A stretch of DNA of 64,000 nucleotides, taken from assembly GCF_002205895.1 (NCBI RefSeq), contig NZ_NJDE01000003.1, positions 186,001 through 250,000 on the forward strand. The letters are read 5' to 3'. The stretch is from Saccharibacillus sp. O23. GTDB lineage: Bacteria > Bacillota > Bacilli > Paenibacillales > Paenibacillaceae. The notes under the pieces were generated by a model, which saw nothing but the letters and a program-made list of their open reading frames with translations, ran no database searches and was not told where the DNA came from. Below, one piece after another: positions 16,921 to 25,633 of the stretch (the stretch's first letter is position 1; the number at the start of each line of letters is the position of its first letter). Made by a program: the position numbers and the translations under genes.

Positions 16921-19486
16921 CCTTATGCTCCTTCCCGGCCGCCTCTTCTTCCAGTCGGTTCGACACCCGCTGATACATGTAAGAGATGCCCAGCAGGATG
17001 AATCCGGCGGCAAAATAAGCGATGATCCGGCTGCCCGTGCTGTTCAGCCCCAGATCGAACACCAACAGTTTGGCCGTGCAAAACAGCGTCAACGCAAGTC
17101 CCATCCGCCGGATATAGACGTAGCGGCGGCGAAATCCGTACACGATGCAGGCCAGCGCGACCAACAGATACGCCAAGCTGTAAGCCATGCCCGCGTTATC
17201 CACGTGCAGCTGCACGCCCAGCAGCGCGCTCAGCATGACCAGACCGTAGACCGCCACGCCGACCGGGTACCATTCTCCGCCTTCCGGACGGACGCGCACG
17301 ATCTGCTGGAGCCTGCGATTCCCGCTCCAGAAGATCAGGGCGTTGACGGCCAGCAGCACCAGCAGCGCGGCGTAATCGCCCGCTCCGTTCAAAGCGGCGT
17401 CGCGGTTCAATACCGGCGTATTCAGCATCAGGGCAATCCCGATGAAGCAGCCGATCAGATACAGAACCAACGCGTAACCGTCGGTCACTTTGTCGCGAAT
17501 CAAGGAGAAGCGGGTCAAGCCGATCGACAGCAGCGCGGTGATCGCCGCGGCAAGCAGCGTTTTGTAGAAGACGTAATGGTAGCCCGAACCGCCGCGTACC
17601 CAATCGTAGAGCTGCATGCTTTCGTACAGGCCGTAGAACCAGACGTTCAGCAGCGCCGCGTACCGGAATACCAGCAGCATCCGGCGCTCGTCGAATCCGT
17701 AACGCCAGCCGTTTCGCGATTGCGGTTCGTTCCCGCGCCATTCGTAAGCATAGAACAAAGCCAAGCCCAACGTTCCGAGCGTGATGCAGGTATATTTGAT
17801 CGTAAAATACTGCACGTCCAAGCCCGCCACCAGATTGACCATAACGTTTCTCGGCAGATCGACCAGCACGAAAGTGGCGACGCACAGCGCCATAACCGCC
17901 CAGCCGGCGCGTTCCAGCAGCTTCGACTTGACGCGGCTTCCGTAGACCGCCAGCAAGCAGGCTTCCGCCAACCAGCCCATGGAAGACCACTGCCAACCGA
18001 GCTGGAACGGCACGATCAGCACGGCGAAGATCAGAGCGGTGATGTCGAACAGCAGCCGCGTGCTTTTTTCTTCCGGCACGCGTTTCTCGGCCAGACGGCC
18101 CAAGCCTGCATAGAGCAAACCGAACAGCAGCGCCAGAAGTCCACGGAATTCGAACGCCCCGACCGATTGCAGCAGCCCGTACATGACGCCGCAGCCGACC
18201 CACGTATTGATGCCGAGCAGCACGACGTCCCATTCGCTTAGCTTCTGCTTGAAGCGCAGCGGATACGTCAGCGTGGAACCGAGGTACATCAGGAAAGTGA
18301 CGAAAGCGTAAGCGGCCGCGATCCAGACATTGTCCGCCAGCGCCACCAAAAGCATCATCGACAGCGTGTTCAGCGCGAAGCTGACGTACGCCACCACCGT
18401 CCAGCGTTTATGCAGCGAGACGAGCAGGAGCAGCAGATTCAGCAGCAGCAGATAACCCATCGCCGCGTAGACGGCCGGACCTTCCAATCCTTCCGCGAGC
18501 CCGTACGACAGCAGCGGCAGATACCCGCCGACCAGTCCGAACGTGCAGACCGTTTTCGATTCGTAGCGCAGCGACAGCAGGACCGTCGTCAGCGTGACCA
18601 GCACCGACAGCAGCAGCGCTACGGTCATGCCGATGATGTCGAGCAGGAAATAACTATAGAAGATCGAGCCGTACAGCACCGCCGTGCCGCCTCCGAGCAG
18701 CCCGAGCGCGAACGTGCGGCGTTTGCGCCGATACAGCCATTCGCCGCCTCCGAGCAGCAGAGCGCCGAACAAGAAAAAGATGCTGCCGCGCATATAGTCG
18801 TTAAACCAGACGGCGTATGTATAACGGAACGCCGTTCCGACCGCGATCAGAATCAGCAGAATAGCCAAACGGTTGATCCAGTTCAAGCCGATCTTCATCT
18901 CGATCCGGTTCTGCCGGATCCGCCGCTGGATCGTCGCTTCGTCCACGCCTTCTTCTTCCAGACGGCCGTATTCGTCGCGCATCGGGTCGATCACCCGGCG
19001 TTTGTCTTCGGCGTTTCGCCGGCGCTGCATCTCCAAGCTGTGATCGAGCTGACGCGACAGTTCGTCCAGCCGATGCCGGAATTCCTGCTGCTCGTTGCCG
19101 GTCAGCTTGCGCGCGGCCAGCATCATCTTGCGAATCCGTTCGCGCGTCGCTTCTTCGAACAGACGCAGCCGATTCTGGCGCAGTCCTTCCTCCCCGGCAA
19201 AATACGTGTCTAGCTTCCGGTTCGACAGCCGAAGGATATTCAGCTTCTCGTCCAGAATCTGCTCGCTCAGCGCCGCGCGCAGTTCGGCGTTCTCTTTTCT
19301 TCGGCGCAGCGTCTCGGCTTGCAGTTCGTCCAGCCTTCGCCTGTCTTCTTCGGTAACGCGCCGAAGCTTTTCGTTCTCGCGAATCAAGTCGCTCGACTCG
19401 TATTCTTCCAGCAGCGCCCGCGTTTCCTTCAACAGTCCGCGCTGGTTCTCTTCGATCGCGAGCAGCCTTTCCCTGAATTCGTTCAT
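16901..19486 (-). CDS. DUF2339-family polytopic membrane protein
   Basis: An 861-residue protein. The first ~190 residues are a charged coiled coil (Glu/Arg/Leu-rich, e.g. LRRVTEEDRRRLDELQAETL), predicted cytoplasmic. From about residue 195 on there are more than 20 hydrophobic segments, as usual for DUF2339. GGAGGAAGCGG precedes the ATG. It is the first gene of a two-gene operon with the DUF3999 protein. Function is unknown; a role in the cell envelope is inferred only from topology and the partner. Confidence 0.85.
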   Translation of the reverse strand: MNEFRERLLAIEENQRGLLKETRALLEEYESSDLIRENEKLRRVTEEDRRRLDELQAETLRRRKENAELRAALSEQILDEKLNILRLSNRKLDTYFAGEEGLRQNRLRLFEEATRERIRKMMLAARKLTGNEQQEFRHRLDELSRQLDHSLEMQRRRNAEDKRRVIDPMRDEYGRLEEEGVDEATIQRRIRQNRIEMKIGLNWINRLAILLILIAVGTAFRYTYAVWFNDYMRGSIFFLFGALLLGGGEWLYRRKRRTFALGLLGGGTAVLYGSIFYSYFLLDIIGMTVALLLSVLVTLTTVLLSLRYESKTVCTFGLVGGYLPLLSYGLAEGLEGPAVYAAMGYLLLLNLLLLLVSLHKRWTVVAYVSFALNTLSMMLLVALADNVWIAAAYAFVTFLMYLGSTLTYPLRFKQKLSEWDVVLLGINTWVGCGVMYGLLQSVGAFEFRGLLALLFGLLYAGLGRLAEKRVPEEKSTRLLFDITALIFAVLIVPFQLGWQWSSMGWLAEACLLAVYGSRVKSKLLERAGWAVMALCVATFVLVDLPRNVMVNLVAGLDVQYFTIKYTCITLGTLGLALFYAYEWRGNEPQSRNGWRYGFDERRMLLVFRYAALLNVWFYGLYESMQLYDWVRGGSGYHYVFYKTLLAAAITALLSIGLTRFSLIRDKVTDGYALVLYLIGCFIGIALMLNTPVLNRDAALNGAGDYAALLVLLAVNALIFWSGNRRLQQIVRVRPEGGEWYPVGVAVYGLVMLSALLGVQLHVDNAGMAYSLAYLLVALACIVYGFRRRYVYIRRMGLALTLFCTAKLLVFDLGLNSTGSRIIAYFAAGFILLGISYMYQRVSNRLEEEAAGKEHKDAEGQI

Positions 19487-19645
19487 CTCCGCTTCCTCCC
19501 GCTCTGTAATTGGTATCAGGCCCGATGCGAATTCCAGATTCTAGTGGCTTATACCTTTACTATATAAGCCTCCATCCGCCAATAGGTATACTTCCTGTTA
19601 CCCTTTTTGTCATATTTCCGCCTGAAAAACGCGGTTTTGGTGACA

Positions 19646-19702
19646 TTTACTTTGCCGGAAAAATGAGGTATGCTTATCGAACGAAAAGGTTACACCGTGT
19701 AA
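19646..19702 (+). promoter_or_regulatory. Promoter and TetR-type operator of the MFS gene
   Basis: A possible -35 TTTACT (19646-19651) and -10 TATGCT (19669-19674) are 17 bases apart. Just downstream is the dyad TTACAC-C-GTGTAA (19690-19702), typical in size and form for a TetR-family operator, ending 10 bases before AAGGAG. The cognate repressor is probably encoded by the second gene of this operon. Confidence 0.5.
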
Positions 19703-19726
19703 ACCATATAAAAAGGAGCTTGATTC

Positions 19727-20959
19727 ATGTCTTCCTCTTCTGCGGATTCTTCCCCGAATTCCTCCAAAATCGGCCTGCCGATGTTCGTTCTGATGCTGAA
19801 TTTGTTTATCGCGCTGCTCGGACAGGGCATGGTCATCCCGATCCTGCCCGATTATCTGAAGCAGTTCGACGCCGCCGGCACGGCCGCGGGTTATATGGTC
19901 GCCGCGTTCGGCGCGGCGCAGTTCTTGTTCTCGCCGATCGGCGGACAGCTCTCCGACCGGTTCGGGCGCAAAAAGCTGATCATCGCCGGCCTGTTCTTTA
20001 CGGTGATCTCGGACTATCTGTTCGCGATCGGCCATAATCTGCCGCTGCTCTACGCCGCGCGCTTCATCGGCGGCATCGGATTGGGCCTCATGGTTCCTTC
20101 CGTCATGGCTTACGTCGCCGACAGCACGACGCCCGCCACCCGCGCCAAAGGCATGGGCTATCTGGGCGCGGCCATGAACCTCGGCATGGTGCTCGGCCCC
20201 GGCTTGGGCGGCATGATCGCCGGGTTCGGCATCCGCGCGCCTTATTATTGGGCGGCGGGTCTGGGTCTGCTCGCGACGGTCATGTCGCTGCTGCTGCGAG
20301 AGACGCTGACGCCGGAGCGGCGCGCCGCGGCCGCCGAGCGACGCGGACAACGAACGTCCGTCGGCCGGCAGATCGCCGACTCGTTCCGCACGCCGTATTT
20401 TCATTATCTGCTGCTGGCGCTGGTCATGACGTTCGGACTGGTCAACTACGAGACGGTCTATTCGCTGTTCGTCGAACAGAAATACGGCTTCGACGCCGGG
20501 CAGATCTCGATCGTCATCACGCTGGGCGCGATCATCGGCGTGATCTGTCAGATCTGGCTGTTGGATCGGATGGTGCGCCGTTTCGGCGAAATGAAGCTGA
20601 TCCGCCTCTCGCTGATCGTCACCGCGATCGCGCTGCTGCTGATGCTGATCAAGTTCAACCTGATCTATCTGCTCTTGGTGTCGGCGCTGTTCTTCGCGTT
20701 CAACTCGTTCCTTCGCCCGACCGTCGGCACCCTGATCGCCAACGCGGCCGGAGACCGGCAAGGATACGCCGCCGGGCTGAACACGACGTACACCAGCCTC
20801 GGCAGCATCATCGGACCGCTGCTGGCCGGTTGGCTGTTCGACGTTCAATTGAATCTGCCTTACCTGCTCGGCGCCGTCATTCTGGCGGCCGCGCTCGGTC
20901 TGACGATCGGACGCTTCGGGCGGGTCGTCCTGTTCGACAAGGAGGCCGCGCATGAGTGA
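19727..20959 (+). CDS. MFS multidrug-type efflux transporter
   Basis: A 410-residue, 12-helix proton-driven exporter of the NorA/TetA-like drug:H+ antiporter family. Signatures are the motif A loop GGQLSDRFGRKKLIIAGL (about residues 71-88) and the TM5 motif GPGLGGMIAGFG. AAAAGGAG precedes the ATG. The stop overlaps the downstream TetR gene by 8 bases, giving a transporter-repressor operon that should be induced by its own substrate. The drug specificity cannot be read. Confidence 0.92.
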   Translation: MSSSSADSSPNSSKIGLPMFVLMLNLFIALLGQGMVIPILPDYLKQFDAAGTAAGYMVAAFGAAQFLFSPIGGQLSDRFGRKKLIIAGLFFTVISDYLFAIGHNLPLLYAARFIGGIGLGLMVPSVMAYVADSTTPATRAKGMGYLGAAMNLGMVLGPGLGGMIAGFGIRAPYYWAAGLGLLATVMSLLLRETLTPERRAAAAERRGQRTSVGRQIADSFRTPYFHYLLLALVMTFGLVNYETVYSLFVEQKYGFDAGQISIVITLGAIIGVICQIWLLDRMVRRFGEMKLIRLSLIVTAIALLLMLIKFNLIYLLLVSALFFAFNSFLRPTVGTLIANAAGDRQGYAAGLNTTYTSLGSIIGPLLAGWLFDVQLNLPYLLGAVILAAALGLTIGRFGRVVLFDKEAAHE

Positions 20960-21719
20960 TCGCAAAAGAGAACCGGCCGAAGCGGCGGCGGAGAACGCTT
21001 CATTAGACGCGCACGAGAACGGCACTTGGCATCGGCAGCGCAAAGCGCAGAACCGCGAAGAATTGATCGAAGCGGCCCGCGCCTTGTTCACGGAACAAGA
21101 TTTCCCCCGCGTCGCGATCAAAGACGTCTGCGAACGGGCCGGCATCAGCCGCGTCACGTTCTACAAACATTTCCAGTCGATCGACGAACTCGCTTTCGAA
21201 GTGCAGATGCGGGCGCTGGAGCAGATGGAGGAATGGATTTCTGCGGCGGATTCGCCGAACGAGGACGAAGGGACGCCGCGCGAAGGACGCTTGCCGGAGG
21301 AAGGAACCGTGCCGGAGCCGGTCTTGCGGAGCGGAGCCGCGCGCCTTCGCCGCATGCTGGAAGCTTGGAGCGTCTATGCCGCTTCGCACCAAGGCGATAT
21401 GAGATTCATTCTGCTGTTCGATCTCCATTACGACGCTTACCCGCCGGAACCTGCGCTGACGGAACGTTACGACGCTCATATTCGGAGCAAAAAAGAACAG
21501 CATTTCCTGATCGGGGCGCTGCAAGCGGGAACGCGCGACGGTTCGCTTCAGCCGGATCTGAATCTTCGCGAGACCGGGGAGTTCGTCTTCACCGCCATGA
21601 TGGGCCTGCTGCAAACGCTGAGTCTGCCCGGCGGCAAAAGACCGGAATCCTCAGAGGCGACCGAACGCATCGCCCGCCGCTTCATCGATATGATTCTTCG
21701 TTCGCTCAGGCCGGAATAA
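20952..21719 (+). CDS. TetR/AcrR-family transcriptional regulator
   Basis: A 255-residue repressor. The N-terminal DNA-binding domain (about 30-80) shows RQRKAQNREELIEAARALF and VAIKDVCERAGISRVTFYKHF, the standard TetR helix-turn-helix. The C-terminal ligand domain is divergent, with an acidic insertion around residues 100-120 (SPNEDEGTPREGRLPEEGT) in the spacer. It overlaps the MFS gene and is the obvious candidate to bind the dyad at 19690-19702. Confidence 0.92.
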   Translation: MSDRKREPAEAAAENASLDAHENGTWHRQRKAQNREELIEAARALFTEQDFPRVAIKDVCERAGISRVTFYKHFQSIDELAFEVQMRALEQMEEWISAADSPNEDEGTPREGRLPEEGTVPEPVLRSGAARLRRMLEAWSVYAASHQGDMRFILLFDLHYDAYPPEPALTERYDAHIRSKKEQHFLIGALQAGTRDGSLQPDLNLRETGEFVFTAMMGLLQTLSLPGGKRPESSEATERIARRFIDMILRSLRPE

Positions 21720-21728
21720 ACGAACCGG

Positions 21729-21772
21729 AACCGCTGCGCGCCGTCCTTTCGCGGATCGCGCAGCGGTTTTTT
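21729..21772 (+). terminator. Terminator of MFS-TetR operon
   Basis: AACCGCTGCGCG (21729-21740) pairs with CGCGCAGCGGTT (21757-21768), followed by four more T. Confidence 0.88.
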
Positions 21773-21819
21773 CGCGTTCATCGCCGCTCGCAAAAAAACT
21801 TTAAATTTAATCTATAGTT

Positions 21820-21835
21820 TGTGATATTTATCACA
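21820..21835 (+). promoter_or_regulatory. Perfect TGTGATA-TT-TATCACA palindrome upstream of DoxX
   Basis: A 16-base perfect palindrome in a very AT-rich stretch (about 21800-21870). It fits the TGTGA-N6-TCACA core bound by Crp/Fnr-family proteins and also resembles Rex boxes (TTGTGAAATWWTTTCACAA). It is 113 bases before the DoxX start, where an oxygen- or redox-responsive regulator could act. The regulator gene is not in this window. Confidence 0.55.
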
Positions 21836-21947
21836 TTTTAAATTTTAGATTTAATTTAAGATAAGGACATGGAAGAGATGATCATCAACCAAACGAAACA
21901 GCCGCTTCAACAAGCGACTAAATAAAACCCATAGGAGAGTGGAAAGA

Positions 21948-22481
21948 ATGAACAACTGGCTGAGAACGAACAAAGTGGCAATGTGGCTCCTGACCGTCCT
22001 GCGCGTCTATATCGGTTACAAATGGATCACCGGCGGTTGGGGCAAGTTGACCGGAGGATTCGACGCTTCGGGCTTCCTGCAAGGCGCGCTGGCTCAAGCC
22101 GGAGGCGATCACCCGGCGGTGCAACCGCTCTGGGCCAACTTCTTGGAACACTTCGCGATCCCTAACGTCGGACTCTTCAACGTTCTGGTTCCGATCGGCG
22201 AATTCGCCGTCGGCTTGGGCCTGATCCTCGGTACGTTCACCACCTTCGCCGCTCTCATGGGCATGGTCATGAACTTCGCCTTCCTCTTCTCGGGCACGGT
22301 CAGCACCAACCCTTACCTGATCCTCGCCGAGATCTTCATCGTGGTCGCCGCTCTGAACGCCGGCAAAATCGGTCTGGACCGTTGGGTGATTCCTTACCTC
22401 AGAGCTCATGTCTGGGGCCGCAAGAACCGCGAAGAAGGAACGGACGGCACGCCGAACAACCGCGCCAAAGCCGCCGCTTAA
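21948..22481 (+). CDS. DoxX family membrane protein
   Basis: A 177-residue protein with four hydrophobic segments (WLLTVLRVYIGYKWITGGWG; the region around FNVLVPIGEFAVGLGLILGT; TTFAALMGMVMNFAFLFSG; NPYLILAEIFIVVAAL), matching the DoxX/CatD family of small membrane proteins implicated in quinone or thiol redox protection. The ATG at 21948 is preferred to the GTG at 21939 because GGAGAG is then 8 bases upstream. The Fnr/Rex-like palindrome suggests redox or oxygen control. No partner oxidase or thioredoxin gene is adjacent. Confidence 0.88.
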   Translation: MNNWLRTNKVAMWLLTVLRVYIGYKWITGGWGKLTGGFDASGFLQGALAQAGGDHPAVQPLWANFLEHFAIPNVGLFNVLVPIGEFAVGLGLILGTFTTFAALMGMVMNFAFLFSGTVSTNPYLILAEIFIVVAALNAGKIGLDRWVIPYLRAHVWGRKNREEGTDGTPNNRAKAAA

Positions 22482-22673
22482 CGCTTCGACAAAACCTGCG
22501 CTTCATCCTAAATAGAGAAACCGTACCGGATCGGCCTTTCGTCTTCGCAGACGGAGGGTCGATCTTTTTCGCATGAAAAAGTCGTACGCGGATCCGAATG
22601 CAGTCACTTATCATCATGAGGGGACGCAGAAGGTCAAAGCGGCGTTGCGATTACGGAATAAGGGGGAATACAG

Positions 22674-23087
22674 TTGGAAAAAACAAGAATCGGGATCTCG
22701 GTCAGTCTATTGGCAGCAGGCATTTATTTTCTGGCGATGATCAATACGACCGCGCTAGTGCTCGCAGCCGGTTACGTGCTTCTGTTCGAATCGAACGAGT
22801 GGTTAAAAAAAAGCGCGCTGAAAGCGGTGATCGTCACGATCGCGTTCGCGTTGATCGCGATGATCGTGCCGCTGGGCAGCAGCATTCTGGGCGTGTTCGG
22901 AGGAATCGGAGCTTTGTTCGGCGGCAGCGGATACCTGTCTTGGCCGATGGGGCTGAGCGCGATTCTGACCGGAGTTATCAGCGTGGCGCAGGTTGTCGTC
23001 TTGGGCCTGCTCGGACTGCGCGCGCTTCGTCAGAACGAACTGAAGCTGTCGAAGATCGACGCGCTGATCGACCGTCACGCCGCTTGA
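22674..23087 (+). CDS. Small four-helix membrane protein, unknown
   Basis: A 137-residue protein with a TTG start at 22674 supported by AGGGGGAA 6 bases upstream. Four hydrophobic stretches are visible (ISVSLLAAGIYFLAMI; ALVLAAGYVLLF; AVIVTIAFALIAMIVPLG; AILTGVISVAQVVVLGLLGL) with a Gly-rich loop (GVFGGIGALFGGSGYL). A charged C-terminus follows (RQNELKLSKIDALIDRHAA). I do not recognise the family. A bidirectional terminator follows it. The 192-base gap before it (22482-22673) shows no clear promoter. Confidence 0.7.
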   Translation: MEKTRIGISVSLLAAGIYFLAMINTTALVLAAGYVLLFESNEWLKKSALKAVIVTIAFALIAMIVPLGSSILGVFGGIGALFGGSGYLSWPMGLSAILTGVISVAQVVVLGLLGLRALRQNELKLSKIDALIDRHAA

Positions 23088-23107
23088 TTTTCGATTCGCC
23101 GAATAAA

Positions 23108-23151
23108 AAGCAGCCTCCCTTCGCCCGCGCGGCGAACAAGGGAGGCTGCTT
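23108..23151. terminator. Bidirectional terminator
   Basis: AAGCAGCCTCCCTT (23108-23121) pairs perfectly with AAGGGAGGCTGCTT (23138-23151), with A and T tracts flanking it. It ends both the small membrane-protein gene (plus) and the hypothetical gene at 23178-23723 (minus). Confidence 0.9.
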
Positions 23152-23177
23152 CTTTATGTACCGGGGAGCGCGATGCT

Positions 23178-23723
23178 TCAGACCCCGGAAGACCGTAGCG
23201 CCGGCCGACGCGGCCGCGAAGGGCGCTCCGGCACTTCCAGGCCGTGGCTGCGGGCCAAGTCGATCAAAGCCGACGCGCCGAAACGCACGGCCATCAGCAC
23301 TTCCGCGCGTTCCGCTTCGCTCGCGTAAGCGGCCGGCTCCTCGCGATCTTTCTCGCTCGGCGTCTCGTGGCCGTAATACGGGTTCCACTCCGCCGCGAAG
23401 CCGCTGTCCGTGACCACGATCGCCTGCGGCTGCCGGGGACGCTCCGCCCCGCTCTCGGGCCGCTCTTCGCTTGCGGCTTCGCTCAGCAGCAGCGCGGGCG
23501 GGAGCGCCGCCGTCGCGTCGGCGCCTTCTTCCGCGCACAGCACGAGCAGTTCGAGCAGCTCCGCCGCGCGTTCCGGATCGCGCAGCCGAACCGGCGCGCC
23601 GTCCTCCGACACTTCTTCTCCGACCAGCTCGCTGAGCATCAGCCCCGCCCATTCCGCGACTTCCGTCGCTTCTTCCGGCAGCACGCGAATCCGGATCAAA
23701 TCTTCGCTTGATTGGTTTTGCAC
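23178..23723 (-). CDS. Hypothetical acidic protein
   Basis: A 181-residue protein. The GTG at 23723 is preferred because GGGAGGAAAC lies just upstream, whereas the in-frame ATG at 23777 has no ribosome site. It is Ala/Glu-rich (LSELVGEEVSEDGAPVRLRD; AAELLELLVLCAEEGADATAAL) with a basic Pro-rich tail (PERPSRPRRPALRSSGV). The N-terminal segment DLIRIRVLPEEATEVAEWAG looks like a small folded domain, but I do not recognise it. It is preceded by a regulatory element that recurs at 31825-31891, so it may share control with the DUF4173 gene. Confidence 0.6.
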   Translation of the reverse strand: MQNQSSEDLIRIRVLPEEATEVAEWAGLMLSELVGEEVSEDGAPVRLRDPERAAELLELLVLCAEEGADATAALPPALLLSEAASEERPESGAERPRQPQAIVVTDSGFAAEWNPYYGHETPSEKDREEPAAYASEAERAEVLMAVRFGASALIDLARSHGLEVPERPSRPRRPALRSSGV

Positions 23724-23770
23724 GATGTTTCCTCCCTTTGGTTTTATCTGCTTGGATTTATCTTCGTTAC

Positions 23771-23838
23771 TTTCCATTTTAGAAGATAAAATAAGAAGAT
23801 AAAGAGAAGATATCGGGAAGGAAAATTTCGTATTTTAT
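23771..23838 (-). promoter_or_regulatory. AGAAGATAAA-repeat control element, copy A
   Basis: On the plus strand AGAAGATAAA occurs twice, 13 bases apart (from 23781 and 23794), plus a partial AGAAGATAT near 23805. The block 23771-23802 is 30/32 identical to 31825-31856, and TTTCGTATTTTAT follows at 23826-23838 as it does at 31879-31891. Read toward the minus-strand gene, the block ends in a -10-like TAAAAT. An opposing TTTATCTTC at 23756-23764 can pair with GAAGATAAA to form a leader hairpin. Confidence 0.5.
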
Positions 23839-24911
23839 CGAGCGCGATCGGAAGGGCCGTAAGCAGGTCCGCTCAAGCCCGAGCGCAGCGCTTTCCAGAA
23901 CGAATCGTCTTCCATGCCCATCGCGTATACGGAGATGCCGGCCAGTTTATAAGTGCCGACCAACCGGGTTTTCGTCTTGATGCCGTAGGCGTCTTCGTAC
24001 CAAACTTCGTGTTTGTCGCCTCCCGGCGCGGTATAGCGCAGAACCATCGACAACGACTTCGGATCGCGCACGCCCGGCGTCTTGAACTTCTTCGCAAGCG
24101 CACGCGCGTCGGTCCACTTCAGCATTCCGCCGCTTCGATCGTCGGGATCGGACAGGTTCCAGTCATTGCCGTAAGCCGGAAGACCGGCCAGCAGTTTCGA
24201 CGACGGCACCTGCGAGACCGCGAATTTCAGCGAAGCGTCCATCCAAGCGAGTCCGGCCGAAGATCCCGGTTCGCCCCAGATTCCGTGCTCGTCGTACGTC
24301 ATGACTTGCAGCAGGTCGGCATGACGGCCCAGCTCCGCGTAATCGAAAGCGCCCGACCATCCGTTCTCCGGGTCGTCTTCGGTCTTGGCGGGAACGGAGA
24401 CCATCGTTTTTTTGCCGAATCGGCGCATCTCCGCGGCGGCATCGCGCACGAAACGGTTCAGCGCTTCGCGATCTTGCGGCCGCACTTCTTCGAAATCGAT
24501 ATTGATGCCGTCATAACCGCTCGTTCGTACCGTTTCTCTCATCTGACGGATCAGATTGATCTTCGCGCGGGCATTCGTCAACACCCGATGCGCGATCTCG
24601 CCGTCCCATCCGTTCTCCCCGTAATTGGATACGAGCGCGTAAGTTTCCATGCCGAATTTGTCGGCTTCCCGCACTGTTTTCTCCGGCACGAAGCCGATCA
24701 GGTCTCCGTTTTCGTCCGCGTTGAGCGTATCGGTCGACAGCATCGTCATGTAGGGACGATATCGCTCCAACGATCCTTGCGAGTCGCCCGTGTAATAACC
24801 GAGCACGACGGGCTTGGACCGGGCGTATACGTCTTCGACGGACGAGCCTCCGCCTCCCAGCAGCAGGACCGCCGCCAACAAACCGGTCGTTATGCGTCGG
24901 ATCTTCGTCAT
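23835..24911 (-). CDS. Secreted GH18-type glycosidase (YaaH/YdhD-like)
   Basis: A 358-residue protein. The ATG at 24911 is preferred because GGAGGAACGG precedes it and a signal peptide follows (ITTGLLAAVLLLGG). The GH18 barrel shows the catalytic signature DGINIDFEE at 134-142 (Glu141 as proton donor), VSVPAKTED, LLQVMTYDEHG and, near the end, GISVYAMGMEDDSFWK, typical of the spore-germination and cell-wall lysin branch rather than true chitinases. It is probably extracellular and acts on N-acetylglucosamine-containing wall polymer. No LysM domains are present. Confidence 0.88.
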   Translation of the reverse strand: MTKIRRITTGLLAAVLLLGGGGSSVEDVYARSKPVVLGYYTGDSQGSLERYRPYMTMLSTDTLNADENGDLIGFVPEKTVREADKFGMETYALVSNYGENGWDGEIAHRVLTNARAKINLIRQMRETVRTSGYDGINIDFEEVRPQDREALNRFVRDAAAEMRRFGKKTMVSVPAKTEDDPENGWSGAFDYAELGRHADLLQVMTYDEHGIWGEPGSSAGLAWMDASLKFAVSQVPSSKLLAGLPAYGNDWNLSDPDDRSGGMLKWTDARALAKKFKTPGVRDPKSLSMVLRYTAPGGDKHEVWYEDAYGIKTKTRLVGTYKLAGISVYAMGMEDDSFWKALRSGLSGPAYGPSDRAR

Positions 24912-24969
24912 CTTCCGTTCCTCCGTTCTCCAAGGCGCTTCTTCGTTTTCAGGTTCGCCGAACGCAACA

Positions 24970-25002
24970 AAAAAGCGGGTTCGCCTCATACGACTCCCGC
25001 TT
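24970..25002 (-). terminator. Terminator after the IDEAL-domain gene
   Basis: AAGCGGG (24973-24979) pairs with CCCGCTT (24996-25002) around an inner TCG/CGA pair; the minus strand continues into a run of T. Confidence 0.75.
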
Positions 25003-25069
25003 CATGTATGCCGAGCTGCTCTATAGTGTTCAAGCCGAATCCTTGTCGTTAACGTGCCGCCCTGCCGCC

Positions 25070-25441
25070 TCACCGAATATCCGAGGAGCCGAGGCGGTTC
25101 ACCGGTCTGAATCCGGGTCCGTCTTCTTTGCGGCGGCCGCGTTTGGGACCGCTGCGCAGTTCGTTCGTCAATTCCGCGAACCATTCCTCGTCGCGAATCT
25201 GCAAGGACAGATCGATCAGGCTGCGAAGCTCCTGCTCGCTCTTGCGCGGATTCTCCGACAACTTCTTCATCGCTCGATCCGACACCGCAATCTCCTTGCC
25301 CATTAACTCCTTGTTGTCGCTATGGGTCACCTGCAGCAGAGCCGTCTGAATCGGCGCGCTTGCCGCGATCAGATAACCGTGTACCAGAGCGCCGTCGTCG
25401 GTATACGCTTGAACCCAGTCTCCCGTCGTCCATTTACTCAT
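25070..25441 (-). CDS. IDEAL-domain protein
   Basis: A 123-residue protein; the ATG at 25441 has GAGAGAGGTG upstream. The N-terminal half is a compact domain (KWTTGDWVQAYTDDGALVHGYL...QTALLQVTHSD). The middle contains the IDEAL-type segment LIDLSLQIRDEEWFAELTNE (about residues 79-98), named for a short motif common in Bacillales. The C-terminus is basic. Function is unknown; IDEAL proteins are often small regulatory or adaptor proteins. It is divergent from the Rrf2 gene. Confidence 0.7.
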   Translation of the reverse strand: MSKWTTGDWVQAYTDDGALVHGYLIAASAPIQTALLQVTHSDNKELMGKEIAVSDRAMKKLSENPRKSEQELRSLIDLSLQIRDEEWFAELTNELRSGPKRGRRKEDGPGFRPVNRLGSSDIR

Positions 25442-25562
25442 CTCGATACACCTCTCTCTTCCCCGTTCAGAAGTTTGTTGTTTGCCGGATTCGACTAAAA
25501 GAATTATACTTGATGTACAACTGTAATTATAAAACATACAGTTCAAAAGGTCAAGAAAGGTG

Positions 25563-25612
25563 AGGAATGACGTTCCTATGCCGAGCCTTCAGAACTTATA
25601 GTTATATTAAGT
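25563..25612 (+). promoter_or_regulatory. Inverted repeats upstream of the Rrf2 gene
   Basis: AGGAA-N5-TTCCT (25563-25577) and ACTTA-N9-TAAGT (25594-25612) are two short dyads in an AT-rich stretch. The second ends 8 bases before GGGAGGA and could be an autoregulatory Rrf2 operator. Binding is inferred. Confidence 0.35.
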
Positions 25613-25633
25613 CAAGTTCGGGAGGAATAAACC

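Noticed and set aside
22573-22740. A 55-codon plus-strand frame starting MKKSYADPN before the small membrane-protein gene
   Set aside because: It overlaps the start of the better-supported TTG gene at 22674, and the only GGAGGG is 14 bases away. It could be real, but the support is weak.
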